Source: AP-15 sp963735445 (lineage in GTDB: Bacteria > Pseudomonadota > Alphaproteobacteria > ATCC43930 > CGMCC-115725). From it: a stretch of DNA of 64,000 bases. Positions 1 to 8,420 of the stretch are shown here, one piece after another (within the stretch, counting starts at the first letter, position 1; every line of letters begins with the position of its first letter). The position numbers were made by a program, and so were the translations under genes. Under the pieces are notes generated by a model. The model saw only the letters and a list, made by a program, of their open reading frames with translations. It did no database searches and had not been told where the DNA came from. The stretch spans positions 42,459 through 106,458 of the forward strand of contig CAVTLC010000023.1 of assembly GCA_963735445.1 (NCBI GenBank), read 5' to 3'.

Positions 1-572
1 ATACCCCAAGAGGTCGGTGTCTGGGTCTCGACATTGAGCCGCGATCGCTGCGGAGATTGGAAAAATACGCCGTTGCCGCGCGAGCTCTGGACGTTTACCG
101 GCACCAGATTGCCAGCAGTTGGATAACCGGGGACAACATGCCCGCCAGTAAACAGCGGTTGTGTCTCGAGGTTGCCGTCGATTTCGGCAGTGACGCTTGG
201 CACGCCATTGGCCGGGCCATTCTGAGTGTAATAAAAAATCAATTCATCGATAAAGCCGCCGACCCGGATCGATGTGTTGGTTCCGGGGATTAGCAATGAG
301 CGTGCAAAGCTGCCGCCGCCGGTTGGTGCCGCCGGGGTCGGAGCACCCGGCGCACCCGGGTTACTGCCCGGGTTTGGGCCTTGGGCCAGCTGTTCAATCC
401 GCGCTTTGAGCAGTTCTTGCTCTCGGTCGAGCGCTATTTGTTGCGCGCTGAGTGCTGCTTGATTGGCGCGAAGTGTGGCCAATTCATCGGCGCGAGCGAC
501 TCCGGTACTGCCCAGAACAGCGAGCCCGGTGGCCAAACTGATTTGAGAAACAAGCTTGTAATCCGGTTTCAT
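1..572 (-). CDS. Coiled-coil outer-membrane porin (DcaP-like), 5' part only
   Basis: Read on the minus strand from the ATG at 572; the frame is open to the window edge, so the C-terminal barrel is missing. The first 26 or so residues are a signal peptide ending in VARA before DE. A short helical region follows (LRANQAALSAQQIALDREQELLKARIEQ pattern of alternating charged and aliphatic residues), then a Pro/Gly/Ala linker, then a segment with strand-like sequence (VGGFIDELIFYYTQ) and SRLNVETQTPT. Signal peptide, coiled coil and barrel start in that order match the DcaP-like trimeric porin family, which takes up small anionic solutes. The sequence AAGGGGCAAGG just upstream is a good ribosome site and supports this start. 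Substrate is unknown. Family call is by pattern only. Confidence 0.7.
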   Translation of the reverse strand, partial: MKPDYKLVSQISLATGLAVLGSTGVARADELATLRANQAALSAQQIALDREQELLKARIEQLAQGPNPGSNPGAPGAPTPAAPTGGGSFARSLLIPGTNTSIRVGGFIDELIFYYTQNGPANGVPSVTAEIDGNLETQPLFTGGHVVPGYPTAGNLVPVNVQSSRGNGVFFQSPQRSRLNVETQTPTSWG

Positions 573-999
573 GATCGCCTTGCCCCTTAGTTGAGATTGG
601 CGGGGCATAGACTAGCCTTGGTTTATGACACATCGATGATAGTTGTATCGGTTTCATCACAGCGTAGCTTAGCTGCAACACTCTCCTATCTTCTTGTTTC
701 ATTGGAAATAAATCGTGTTGAACGAGTCACTGGTCGGTCTTTTTGTGCAAAAAGGCGCGTTCGCTGCGCTCTTTGCTCGGGCGTACTGCGCCCCGGCGCG
801 GTGCTGCTCTGACCGCTTGCCGAGGCGCCGAATTTCAATCGGGTGTTATCGGCGCCGATCGCACGTAGCGCGTGGCTGGGCGTTTGTAGTGACTGCCGAC
901 CACTGCTTGATGCAGTCCCGCAGTTTTATCCCTTGGCCGTAAACTCTGCAGCGACCTGTATCGTCTCGGCGCGCCCTAAACCACCATCAACCCACGCCT
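573..999. other. Intergenic region, no supported gene
   Basis: Lies between the porin start at 572 and the end of the first amidohydrolase. Short open frames here have no ribosome site or protein-like composition. It should hold the porin promoter on the minus strand, but I see no convincing sigma-70 or sigma-54 element. Confidence 0.5.
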
Positions 1000-2085
1000 C
1001 TAGCGTGGGCTCCTCGGCAGTTCGAGGTTTAGCAGCCGCGCGGCGTTGCCGCCAAAGATCGCCTTGCGTTCGGCGTCATCGAGCCCAGGGCAGCCCTCGA
1101 TCATGCCGACCGGGTCGATCTCGCCCATATCGGCCGGGTAGTCGGTGCCCATCAGAATGTGATCGGCGCCATATTCTTCGACCAGATATTCGAGCTGGTG
1201 ATGGGTATAGACCAGTGCGTCGAAATACACGCGCTTCAGATAAGTGGTCGGCATGCGCGAGATCTGCTCGCAGCAATCGGGACGCGCCGAGGCGGCATGA
1301 TCGATGCGGCCCGAATAGGCCGGCAGAAACCCGCCGCCATGGGCAACCACGAGCTTCAAATTCGGGTAATCGCGCAGCACCCCGCCAAAGATCAGGTGAT
1401 GCAGGGCAACAGTTGAATCGAGCGGGTTCCCGATAACATTGGCGAAATAATGATTGGCAAAGCGACTTGCCTCGGTAAACCCGTCGGGATGCATAAAGAC
1501 TAAAAGCCCCAACTCCTCACAGCGGGCAAAGATCTTGCGAAACCGCTCAGCCGATAGATCTTCGCCGGCGACATGGGTCATGATTTCGATGCCGCGGAAG
1601 CCCAATGATTTATGCAGCCGGTCAAGTTCGGCAACGGCCAGCTCCGGCGCTTGAAACGGCACCGTGCCGAGCCCGACAAAGCGGTCGGGGTAGCGGCCAC
1701 AGATCTCGGCGATAAAATCATTGATCGCACGCGCGGTCGCAAGCCCGAGATCGGCATCGGCGCCATAATAGGTTTGGCGGGGTGCGGGGGAAATCGCCTG
1801 GATGTCGATCCCCATCCGGTCCATGTCTTCGATGCGCTTTTCGGGCGATACGCTCTGCTCGTCAGTGCGTTCGCCATTGGCCCGATTGATTGCGCGGCTT
1901 TGTGGGCTGGCTTGGGTTTCGAGAAACCAGCGCGAAACATCGACATTGCCTTCGACGAGCTGCGTCGCCTTTTCGTTCCTGACATGGCAGTGGATATCGA
2001 TCGTGAACCATTTGCCCCGGGCATGCACCGGGCCGGGGAAACGCCCTGGGATCGGCGCGCCTTCCGGGAGGCATTTGAACAGCAT
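1000..2085 (-). CDS. Metal-dependent amidohydrolase, ACMSD-like (COG2159), copy 2 of a tandem pair
   Basis: A 361-residue protein of the amidohydrolase superfamily subgroup that contains 2-amino-3-carboxymuconate-6-semialdehyde decarboxylase and related decarboxylases or hydrolases. The first metal-binding motif HCH is at residues 32-34 (IDIHCHV). Further ligands are expected in VFMHPDG, VAHGGGF and the late Asp in MGTDYPADMG, all visible. No signal peptide, so cytosolic. It starts 19 bases downstream of the stop of its paralogue at 2105-3190, with the same N-terminal MLFKCLP sequence and an AAGAGGAAAT ribosome site, so the two form an operon made by tandem duplication. Likely acts on an aromatic ring-cleavage type carboxylic acid, but the substrate cannot be read from sequence. 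Confidence 0.88.
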   Translation of the reverse strand: MLFKCLPEGAPIPGRFPGPVHARGKWFTIDIHCHVRNEKATQLVEGNVDVSRWFLETQASPQSRAINRANGERTDEQSVSPEKRIEDMDRMGIDIQAISPAPRQTYYGADADLGLATARAINDFIAEICGRYPDRFVGLGTVPFQAPELAVAELDRLHKSLGFRGIEIMTHVAGEDLSAERFRKIFARCEELGLLVFMHPDGFTEASRFANHYFANVIGNPLDSTVALHHLIFGGVLRDYPNLKLVVAHGGGFLPAYSGRIDHAASARPDCCEQISRMPTTYLKRVYFDALVYTHHQLEYLVEEYGADHILMGTDYPADMGEIDPVGMIEGCPGLDDAERKAIFGGNAARLLNLELPRSPR

Positions 2086-2104
2086 TTATTTCCTCTTTGT
2101 CAGA

Positions 2105-3190
2105 TCAGCCGACTGAGGCCGGAATTTCGATGTTCAACAAGCGCGCGGCGTTGCGGCCGAGGATCGCACGGCGTTCGGAATCGTCGAGCCCCCTGGCGCT
2201 TTCGACGAATCCAATCGGGTCGATCTCGCCCATATCAGCAGGATAGTCGGTGCCCATCAAAACATGGTCGGCGCCGTATTGCCCGACCAAATATTCGAGT
2301 TGGTGGTGAGTGTAGACAATCGTGTCGAAATAGAGCCGCTTCAGATAGGTCGTAGGCATCCGGTGGATTTGCTCGCAAGTATCGGGACGGGCTGATGCGG
2401 CGTGATCGATGCGGCCCGAATAGGCCGGCAAATAACCGCCGCCATGCGACAAGACGAGCTTCAGATTCGGGTGGTCGTCAAGAACGCCGCCGAAGATCAG
2501 GTGATGAACCGCGACCGTCGTGTCGAGCGGGTTGCCAATCACATTGACCAGATAATGGTCGCCAAACCGGCGGGCCTCGGGGAACCCGGTCGGGTGCATG
2601 AAAACCAGCAGACCCAATTCCTCGATGCGGGCAAAAATCTTGCGGAAGCGCTCGGCTGAGAGGTCCTCGCCGCCGACATTGGTGGCGATCTCAATGCCTC
2701 GAAAGCCCAGTGATTTATGCAAGCGGTCGAGCTCTTCGACGGCGAGATCGGGAGCCTGGAAGGGCACCGTACCGAGCGGGACGAACCGGTCGGGATGGCG
2801 CCCAGCGATGTCCGCGAGGTTGTCGTTGACGACGCGCGCGGTCGCAATGCCAAGATCGGGCTCGGCGCCGTAATAGGTCTGGTTGGGTGAGGGCGAGATT
2901 GCCTGGATGTCGATCCCCATCAAATCCATGTCGGCAAGCCGTTTTTCGACCGAGGTAAATTGAACTTGGTTGCGTTCGGCCTGCTGGCGGTTGACCTCGC
3001 GGGTGCGCTCATTGGCGTAGACCTCGCGGGGATGGCGGGTTGCCGCGGCATGACCGGCGACCATCTCGGCCGCCTTCGGGGTCAGCACGTGACAATGAAT
3101 ATCGACGGTAAACCATTTGCCGCGGGCATGCGCTGGTCCGGGAAAGCGGCCGGGTATCGGCGCGCCGGGCGGTAGACATTTAAACAGCAT
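2105..3190 (-). CDS. Metal-dependent amidohydrolase, ACMSD-like (COG2159), copy 1 of a tandem pair
   Basis: A 361-residue paralogue of the next gene downstream, identical in length and colinear throughout. The metal-binding HCH is in the IDIHCHV motif near residue 32; FMHPTGF, LSHGGGY and MGTDYPADMGEIDP carry the other expected ligands. The two copies diverge most between about residues 35 and 75, which precedes the barrel and may shape the active-site entrance, and are nearly identical in the C-terminal half. The start is set by the ATG at 3190 with GAGGAAAT upstream. Two diverged copies kept side by side suggest either a hetero-oligomer or two related substrates; this is inference. Confidence 0.88.
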   Translation of the reverse strand: MLFKCLPPGAPIPGRFPGPAHARGKWFTVDIHCHVLTPKAAEMVAGHAAATRHPREVYANERTREVNRQQAERNQVQFTSVEKRLADMDLMGIDIQAISPSPNQTYYGAEPDLGIATARVVNDNLADIAGRHPDRFVPLGTVPFQAPDLAVEELDRLHKSLGFRGIEIATNVGGEDLSAERFRKIFARIEELGLLVFMHPTGFPEARRFGDHYLVNVIGNPLDTTVAVHHLIFGGVLDDHPNLKLVLSHGGGYLPAYSGRIDHAASARPDTCEQIHRMPTTYLKRLYFDTIVYTHHQLEYLVGQYGADHVLMGTDYPADMGEIDPIGFVESARGLDDSERRAILGRNAARLLNIEIPASVG

Positions 3191-3241
3191 TTAGACATTT
3201 CCTCTTCTACGGACGGGGCAAGGTCACCAAGCCGGCCCGGT

Positions 3242-3721
3242 TTAGTGCCGACGATGGCGTTCCCGGTTAACCATCCCAACCTCTTGGATCATCGAAAAAA
3301 GAAAGGCAGTGGTCAGTCCAAACAATATGATCCCGTTGAGCGCCTCGATGGCACCCATCAGTCGCCAATGCTGCTGCAGATCGACGTCGCTGCCCCCATA
3401 GGTCGTCATCGCGCCCAACGAAAATAGCACCGAAGAGCGGAGTTCCGGAAGCGCGCCCAGCACCCAATACGCTAGCGCCCATACCCAGGCTTCGGTCGCG
3501 TGCAGAACGGTAATCAGCAAGACCGCGATTCCCATGACCGCGGCGAACATTGCCGTGAAATGCCGCCGCGCGATAATGCGAGCAACAGCGTGCACCACTC
3601 GTGCATGAAGAAGGCCAAGTCCGAATACATGGATGACGACGGTCAAGATGATCAGGGGCAGGCTCCATGCCCAATCGGCCTCCCAGCCCGTCGCCTGAGC
3701 GGCGGCGTTCAGCGGATGCAT
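3242..3721 (-). CDS. Small ion-channel-like membrane protein (two-TM potassium channel fold)
   Basis: About 159 residues with three strongly hydrophobic segments, near residues 16-40, 55-90 and 130-150. Before the last helix lies a pore-loop-like stretch, SLGAMTTYGGSD, resembling the selectivity filter of bacterial Pfam ion-channel (PF07885) proteins, though with TTYG rather than TVGYG. I chose the ATG at 3721 because the longer frame would run into the end of the SH3-domain gene upstream; the gap to that gene's stop is 31 bases, so the pair is probably co-transcribed. Predicted location is the inner membrane. Ion selectivity cannot be inferred with the altered filter. Confidence 0.7.
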   Translation of the reverse strand: MHPLNAAAQATGWEADWAWSLPLIILTVVIHVFGLGLLHARVVHAVARIIARRHFTAMFAAVMGIAVLLITVLHATEAWVWALAYWVLGALPELRSSVLFSLGAMTTYGGSDVDLQQHWRLMGAIEALNGIILFGLTTAFLFSMIQEVGMVNRERHRRH

Positions 3722-3752
3722 GCAAGCCGATTTCTGATCGCGTGGACTCTCG

Positions 3753-4334
3753 TTATTGCAGGGTCTCGTCGGGAAGAACGCCCCATACCTCGCTACGCCG
3801 AACCCACCCGCGATATCCCCCGGCGTCGACGCGGCACCAAGCACCTTGAAGGTCAATCAAACGGGCAATCACGCCTGGTTCGGCACGGGCGACAGGTGGC
3901 GAAGCCGGATCGGGTTGCCGATAGAGCACGCGCACATTTCCGTCGACGATGACCGCGCGTTTGCCGGTAATCATGCGGTCGAGCACCCAGCCCTTGTCGC
4001 CCTGCCAATCCTGCACCCGCCGCCAATTCTGAAATTGCTCCAGGACTTGAACCGGCATCTCCTTGCGCTTTAAGACCCACTCGATCGGGTAGTTCTCGCC
4101 GGGACCAACTCTTAAATTGACATCGTCGGACCGCAGGCTGGCAAAGCGCGGCAATTTCTCAACCGGCGGGGTTTGGGCCGCCGCCGCGAACGAAACCGAC
4201 GCCAGGCAAGCGACCAGTAACAAGATGTTTCGGCGCGGGATGCGACCTCGCCATGCCCATGAAGACAATGCCCGCTGAACCTTTGCTGTTGAGTTTCGCA
4301 CAGGCTGGCTTTTTGACTTTCTCCTCCGCGCCAT
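3753..4334 (-). CDS. Secreted SH3-domain protein (two bacterial SH3 repeats)
   Basis: A 193-residue protein. A long basic N-terminus (residues 1-35) is followed by a hydrophobic segment (ILLLVACLASVSFAAAAQ) that reads as a signal peptide or uncleaved anchor. Residues about 65-125 form a first bacterial SH3 domain (VNLRVGPGENYPIEWV ... GWVLDRMITGKR) and about 130-190 a second, shorter one (VRVLYRQPD ... GWVRRSEVWG). Such proteins act in the periplasm, usually binding cell-wall peptides; they are widespread in alphaproteobacteria and poorly characterised. The start is the first ATG; a start nearer the hydrophobic segment is possible because 30 basic residues before a signal peptide is unusual. 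Confidence 0.8.
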   Translation of the reverse strand: MARRRKSKSQPVRNSTAKVQRALSSWAWRGRIPRRNILLLVACLASVSFAAAAQTPPVEKLPRFASLRSDDVNLRVGPGENYPIEWVLKRKEMPVQVLEQFQNWRRVQDWQGDKGWVLDRMITGKRAVIVDGNVRVLYRQPDPASPPVARAEPGVIARLIDLQGAWCRVDAGGYRGWVRRSEVWGVLPDETLQ

Positions 4335-4461
4335 AATGGAATTTTTCTATCGCCGGCTCAACCGTCATCGCTTGTTCTCCTCACCGGCGGCGAAACGGTG
4401 TAGCATTGCCTAAACGAATTGCAGCTTCGTCGGGAAGCGAGCGCGCAACAGGGATCGGGCG

Positions 4462-5316
4462 ATGAAGAATCTGCTAGCTGTGGTCGGGGACGGGAATGCG
4501 ACCCCGGTACTCGAAGCCTCGATGAAAGTGGCAGAGCGCTTTGATAGTCACATTGTCGGACTGCACAGTCTTACGACCGAATATGCGGTCGTCTTCGGCG
4601 GCGAGATGGGTTTTTCGATTTCTTCCGAAGTGGATCGCACTCTCGAACGAGAAGGCCATGAGCGTCGCGATCAAGCGCGGCGGCTTTTCCGCGACTTTAT
4701 GAGCGCCCGCAGCGTGCCAGTCGGCCCTATTCCGCCGGGCCATAATGGTCCCAGCGCCTCGTGGCGCGAGGAGGATGGCAGACAGAATGCGGTTGTCGGG
4801 CTGATCGGGCGCGTCTTTGATTTGATTGTGGTCGAGCAGCCGGAGAAGCTCGCCTCGATAGCCGAGGCAACACTGGAGGACGCCTTATTCGAAAGCGGCC
4901 GGCCGGTGCTGATGGTGCCGCCGAATGCCCCAACCACGATGGGTGAGGTCATCGCCATCGCCTGGAACGGCAGCACCGAAACCGCGCTGACGGTCGCGCT
5001 CGGCATGCCGTTTCTGCAAAGAGCGCGCCGGGTGATCGTTATCTCGGTCGGTCCGCAGCACATGCCGGAACCGGGACCCGAGGGTCAGGAACTGGCCAAC
5101 ACGCTCGAACGCTACGGGATCGAGGTCAGCCTGCGCCCTGCCTTTGGCCGTCAGAAAGCGCAGGGCGAATCGTATATGAAAGAGGCGCTCGCTGCTGGTG
5201 CGGACATGATGCTGAAAGGCGCGTACACACAAAGCCGGATCCGTCAGATGATCTTTGGCGGCGCCACCCGACACATCATCATGGAAGCGAACATGCCGGT
5301 GCTAATGGCCCGGTAA
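4462..5316 (+). CDS. Universal stress protein, UspA family
   Basis: A 284-residue protein starting MKNLLAVVGDG and ending with the conserved Usp nucleotide-binding tail (GAYTQSRIRQMIFGGATRHI), which matches the family G-2x-G-9x-G-S/T loop. The length is about twice one Usp domain, so it is probably a double-domain member in which the C-terminal half (from about residue 150) is the better conserved. Cytosolic. The start has AGGGATCGGG upstream. It is divergent from the SH3 gene, leaving a 127-base shared promoter region with no clear operator. The family binds ATP or similar ligands and is induced by stress; its role here is unknown. Confidence 0.85.
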   Translation: MKNLLAVVGDGNATPVLEASMKVAERFDSHIVGLHSLTTEYAVVFGGEMGFSISSEVDRTLEREGHERRDQARRLFRDFMSARSVPVGPIPPGHNGPSASWREEDGRQNAVVGLIGRVFDLIVVEQPEKLASIAEATLEDALFESGRPVLMVPPNAPTTMGEVIAIAWNGSTETALTVALGMPFLQRARRVIVISVGPQHMPEPGPEGQELANTLERYGIEVSLRPAFGRQKAQGESYMKEALAAGADMMLKGAYTQSRIRQMIFGGATRHIIMEANMPVLMAR

Positions 5317-5499
5317 GAAGGAACTTCGGACTTCGTATCCCGGCGAGAGAACCGCCGAGCCGAGGTCTTCGGGACATCGAATCGCCGATTTGATTTGATC
5401 CGGTGGGTGAGGGCCGCGCGGAACTCGGGAGCAAGGTGCTCTGCCCCGAGCTGATTGAGGCGCGACTTTGATGATGGACCGAACGAAACTTGTCGTGAC

Positions 5500-6546
5500 T
5501 CAGCCGATACCTTTGACGATCAACGGGCCGAGCCTGGTGGCGATCGGCAGCGGCAGTCTTTTCCAGGCGGCAACCATGAGGCGGAACTTCGGGTTGAGCG
5601 GGTTCAAATCAGGCGCGGTGGCGCCTGAGGCTACGCGAAACTGATAAATCAGCGGCGTCGGCTCAAATCCCCAATTACGTTTAAAGGCATAGGCGCCGGT
5701 GCCGGTCTTGCTCCGGCCAAAGTCGAACAGCCGGCAGCCGCGCTCACACGCCCGCCGCATGACTTCCCAATACATGAAATCATTTGCCGCGAGTGCCCGT
5801 GCCGCCGCTGTGCCGCCACCGTAATAGGGCAATACTTCATCGCGAAAATAAAAATTCAATACCGAGGCGACCGGCTGATCGTCCGTCATCACCGTGACGA
5901 TGTCACAGGCCCCGGCAAATTCTTCAATGAGAATTCGAAAGTAAGATTTCCCAAAAACGGGCGTTCCCAGATTGCGGACGCTCTCTGCGTAGATGCGGTA
6001 TAGCCGATCGACGTCACTGTCGATTTCGGAGCGCAGTCCGTTTTGGATGCCCTTTCGGATCATGGCTCGTTGCTTCCGCGGAACCGCCTTTAGATTGGCC
6101 TCGACCGAAGGCTGAAGCGGCCGACGAAAAGTCGCGTACAGATCCGATTTTGTCTCCCATGTGCTGCGCTCTGCAGCGAAGCCGCGCATCTCGAGCGTCG
6201 GCACCCGGAGCTCGTCCATAAGCCGTGCTGCGGCGCTGTCGAGTGCCTCGCGACTTTCATCATCGGCGGCGGCCGGCCCACCTTGGACGGCGAACGCATT
6301 CGAAATCAGCGCAGAGCCGAATAGCGCCGATCGAATGTGCGTCAACGGCAGAACGCCGGTTATCACCCCGGCGCGTTCGGCAATCAGGTAATGCGTTTTG
6401 TGTCCAAACGCGCGCTCGATCACCCGTTTCCAAGGCGACAGATGAAAGAACGTCGCGCTCGCACAGGCATTGACGAAACTATCCCAAGGCCGTGCGTCCG
6501 CGGTCGTGAATGGCCTTATCGTGACGGGGAGTGAGCTTCCGTCCAT
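5500..6546 (-). CDS. FemAB-type acyl transferase, XrtA/PEP-CTERM associated
   Basis: The protein is 348 residues from the ATG at 6546. It is a GNAT-like double domain of the FemAB family; typical features are HLSPWKRVIERAFGH near residue 35 and the C-terminal ACERGCRLFDFGRSKTGTG motif found in exosortase-locus members. These enzymes probably transfer an amino acid or acyl group to a polysaccharide precursor. The start was set inside the longer open frame because the upstream deacetylase gene runs to 6516; the resulting overlap is 31 bases. It is the last gene of the exopolysaccharide operon. In many known loci the exosortase gene lies close by; here the operon stops and a universal stress gene faces it. 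Confidence 0.82.
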   Translation of the reverse strand: MDGSSLPVTIRPFTTADARPWDSFVNACASATFFHLSPWKRVIERAFGHKTHYLIAERAGVITGVLPLTHIRSALFGSALISNAFAVQGGPAAADDESREALDSAAARLMDELRVPTLEMRGFAAERSTWETKSDLYATFRRPLQPSVEANLKAVPRKQRAMIRKGIQNGLRSEIDSDVDRLYRIYAESVRNLGTPVFGKSYFRILIEEFAGACDIVTVMTDDQPVASVLNFYFRDEVLPYYGGGTAAARALAANDFMYWEVMRRACERGCRLFDFGRSKTGTGAYAFKRNWGFEPTPLIYQFRVASGATAPDLNPLNPKFRLMVAAWKRLPLPIATRLGPLIVKGIG

Positions 6547-7430
6547 GCGGCGACCAGCGGGTAGGGACCTGAATCTGGAGCCAAGAACAGCCGGTCCATT
6601 CGCGTCCAAGCAAAATTCCGTAACAGGCGCTGAAAGCGTGGCTCGGTGCGGCTCAGGTTCAGATAGTGGCGCACCCGCGAGCGCAAGGGAGCCTGCCGCT
6701 GCCGCGGCTGTCCGGGGTCGATCTCCCAGGGGTGCAGGTAGAAGATCGCCGGATAGCCCTGCGCTCTCGTCTTCGCTTGCAGCCACCGGGTAAATGCGTA
6801 CGGGAACAGGCGAAAAAAACCGCCACCCGATGCCGGGACATCCCGGCCCCAGACATGGGCCACGGTCAGCGGAATTTCGATCAGACCGGGGACGGGCGAG
6901 AAGGCAGAGCGCGGCGCGCCGGGACTGCCATAAAGATCGTGGCTGATAGGATACACGCTGGAGCTATAGCGGTAGCCTTCCTCTGCGAGGATTGCATGCG
7001 CCCAGGCCGTTGCTCGCCCGATCGAAAAGGTCGGCGCCCGGTAGCCATGAACAGCGACGCCGCCGATGTCCTCGAGAATCCTCTTGCTATCACGGGCATC
7101 GTTGCGAAATGCCGACGCCGAGCAGTGATCGACGCGAAGGTGGTCGGTGCCGTGACTGGCGAGTTCATGCCCTTCGGCAATGATACGTTGCACAATCAGG
7201 GGATGACGCCGTGCGATACAACCCAGAGTAAAAAAGGTCGCCTGTACTCCCGCCGCGGCTAGAATGTCGAGCAATCGGTTCGTGTTGCGCTCGACGCGTG
7301 GCGGCAACCGGTCCCAATCCCTACGGTCGATCGTCGAAGCGAAGGCTTCTACTTGATAGTAATCCTCGACATCGATGGTCATCGCGCCGATCGGGGCAGG
7401 CTGGCGTGCCTGTTCTTGTGCCAGGCTCAC
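6516..7430 (-). CDS. Polysaccharide deacetylase, XrtA-locus type
   Basis: A 304-residue NodB-fold (carbohydrate esterase 4) deacetylase. The first catalytic Asp pair is in MTIDVEDYYQ (residues 17-26), the metal-binding H-x3-H is in ELASHGTDHLR (about 89-99), and the later motifs RAPTFS and FYLHPWEID supply the Arg and His. The DVEDYY form is typical of the deacetylase encoded beside exosortase genes. It removes acetyl groups from an exported polysaccharide, probably in the periplasm, though no signal peptide is visible. The GTG start overlaps the stop of the ATPase gene (GTGA), which argues for translational coupling. Confidence 0.9.
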   Translation of the reverse strand: MSLAQEQARQPAPIGAMTIDVEDYYQVEAFASTIDRRDWDRLPPRVERNTNRLLDILAAAGVQATFFTLGCIARRHPLIVQRIIAEGHELASHGTDHLRVDHCSASAFRNDARDSKRILEDIGGVAVHGYRAPTFSIGRATAWAHAILAEEGYRYSSSVYPISHDLYGSPGAPRSAFSPVPGLIEIPLTVAHVWGRDVPASGGGFFRLFPYAFTRWLQAKTRAQGYPAIFYLHPWEIDPGQPRQRQAPLRSRVRHYLNLSRTEPRFQRLLRNFAWTRMDRLFLAPDSGPYPLVAAWTEAHSPSR

Positions 7431-8416
7431 AGCCGCTCACCCTGAAAATAATGGGCGGCAATCTCGATCGCGCGCTTTATCAGGCGTTCATGCTTGCCGA
7501 CGCTCTTTTCGAGATGGGCTAACCGCTCGACGAGTACCGACAGACCGTCTCCGGCAACGCTGGTAACGGGATCCGAGGAAACCGTCATCGGGGTTGTCAC
7601 CACCGCGATTTCCTCGCGCAGATCGTTCGCAACCTTATCCACCGCGCTCGCCGTCAGGGTGTGGAGCTGCTCGAGAAAACCGTACAGCAACAATCGTGAG
7701 CACAGCGTATTGATCCGTCTCGGAACGCCTTCGGTGTGCTGATAAATGACCGGAAACGCGGCCTCGGTAAAGTGGGGGTCACCCTTCCAATCGGCCCGGC
7801 GCAAGCGATGCTCGATATAAGCCCGAGTTTCGTTCTCGCTGAGCGGGCCGAGATGATAAGCGGCTGTCACTCGCTGGCGGAGTTGCTCTAAACCTGCACT
7901 ACCGAGGACGCTACGAAATTGCGGTTGTCCGAGCAGAAAACTCTGCAACGCCATGGTTTTATCGACGACGATATTGGATAGCATTCGCAGCTCTTCGAGC
8001 GCTTCAAAGGACAAGTTCTGTGCTTCATCGACAATCAGCAGCGCCCGCTTGCCAACCCGATGTTGCGCGAGAACGAAATCGCTAATGCGCTGCAACAGGG
8101 CGCCTTTGCTCAGCCCCTCTTTGGCAATGCCAAAACCCCCGGCGACCAAATGCAATAAGTCATCGCCGCCAAGCTGGCTGGTTACGATCTTCGCCGCGAT
8201 AAAGCTTGTGGGATCAACTGTCGTCAAAAGGTTATCGACCAGGATTGTCTTGCCGGCTCCGACCTCGCCGGTAATGATGATGAAGCCTTCGGCATGGTGC
8301 AGCCCGTAGACCAAGTAAGCCATGGCCTGGCGATGCACGCTGCTCTCGAAAAAAAATCGTGCGTCGGGAGTGAGCTGAAACGGCCGCGTCGCAAGCCCGT
8401 AAAATTCGGCGTACAT
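7427..8416 (-). CDS. ExeA/GspA-like AAA ATPase of the exopolysaccharide locus
   Basis: A 329-residue AAA ATPase beginning MYAEFYGLATRPF, the usual start of the PEP-CTERM-associated ATPase family. Walker A is GEVGAGKT at residues 50-57, Walker B is LLIVDEAQN, and the sensor/arginine region includes GVPRRINTLCSR. The final third contains a predicted helical segment (residues about 290-320, LVERLAHLEKSVGKHERLIKRAI) that could form a coiled coil. Homologues sit between the outer-membrane protein and the deacetylase exactly as here. Role in assembly or localisation of the polysaccharide machine is inferred, not proven. Confidence 0.9.
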   Translation of the reverse strand: MYAEFYGLATRPFQLTPDARFFFESSVHRQAMAYLVYGLHHAEGFIIITGEVGAGKTILVDNLLTTVDPTSFIAAKIVTSQLGGDDLLHLVAGGFGIAKEGLSKGALLQRISDFVLAQHRVGKRALLIVDEAQNLSFEALEELRMLSNIVVDKTMALQSFLLGQPQFRSVLGSAGLEQLRQRVTAAYHLGPLSENETRAYIEHRLRRADWKGDPHFTEAAFPVIYQHTEGVPRRINTLCSRLLLYGFLEQLHTLTASAVDKVANDLREEIAVVTTPMTVSSDPVTSVAGDGLSVLVERLAHLEKSVGKHERLIKRAIEIAAHYFQGERL

Positions 8417-8420
8417 CGGC

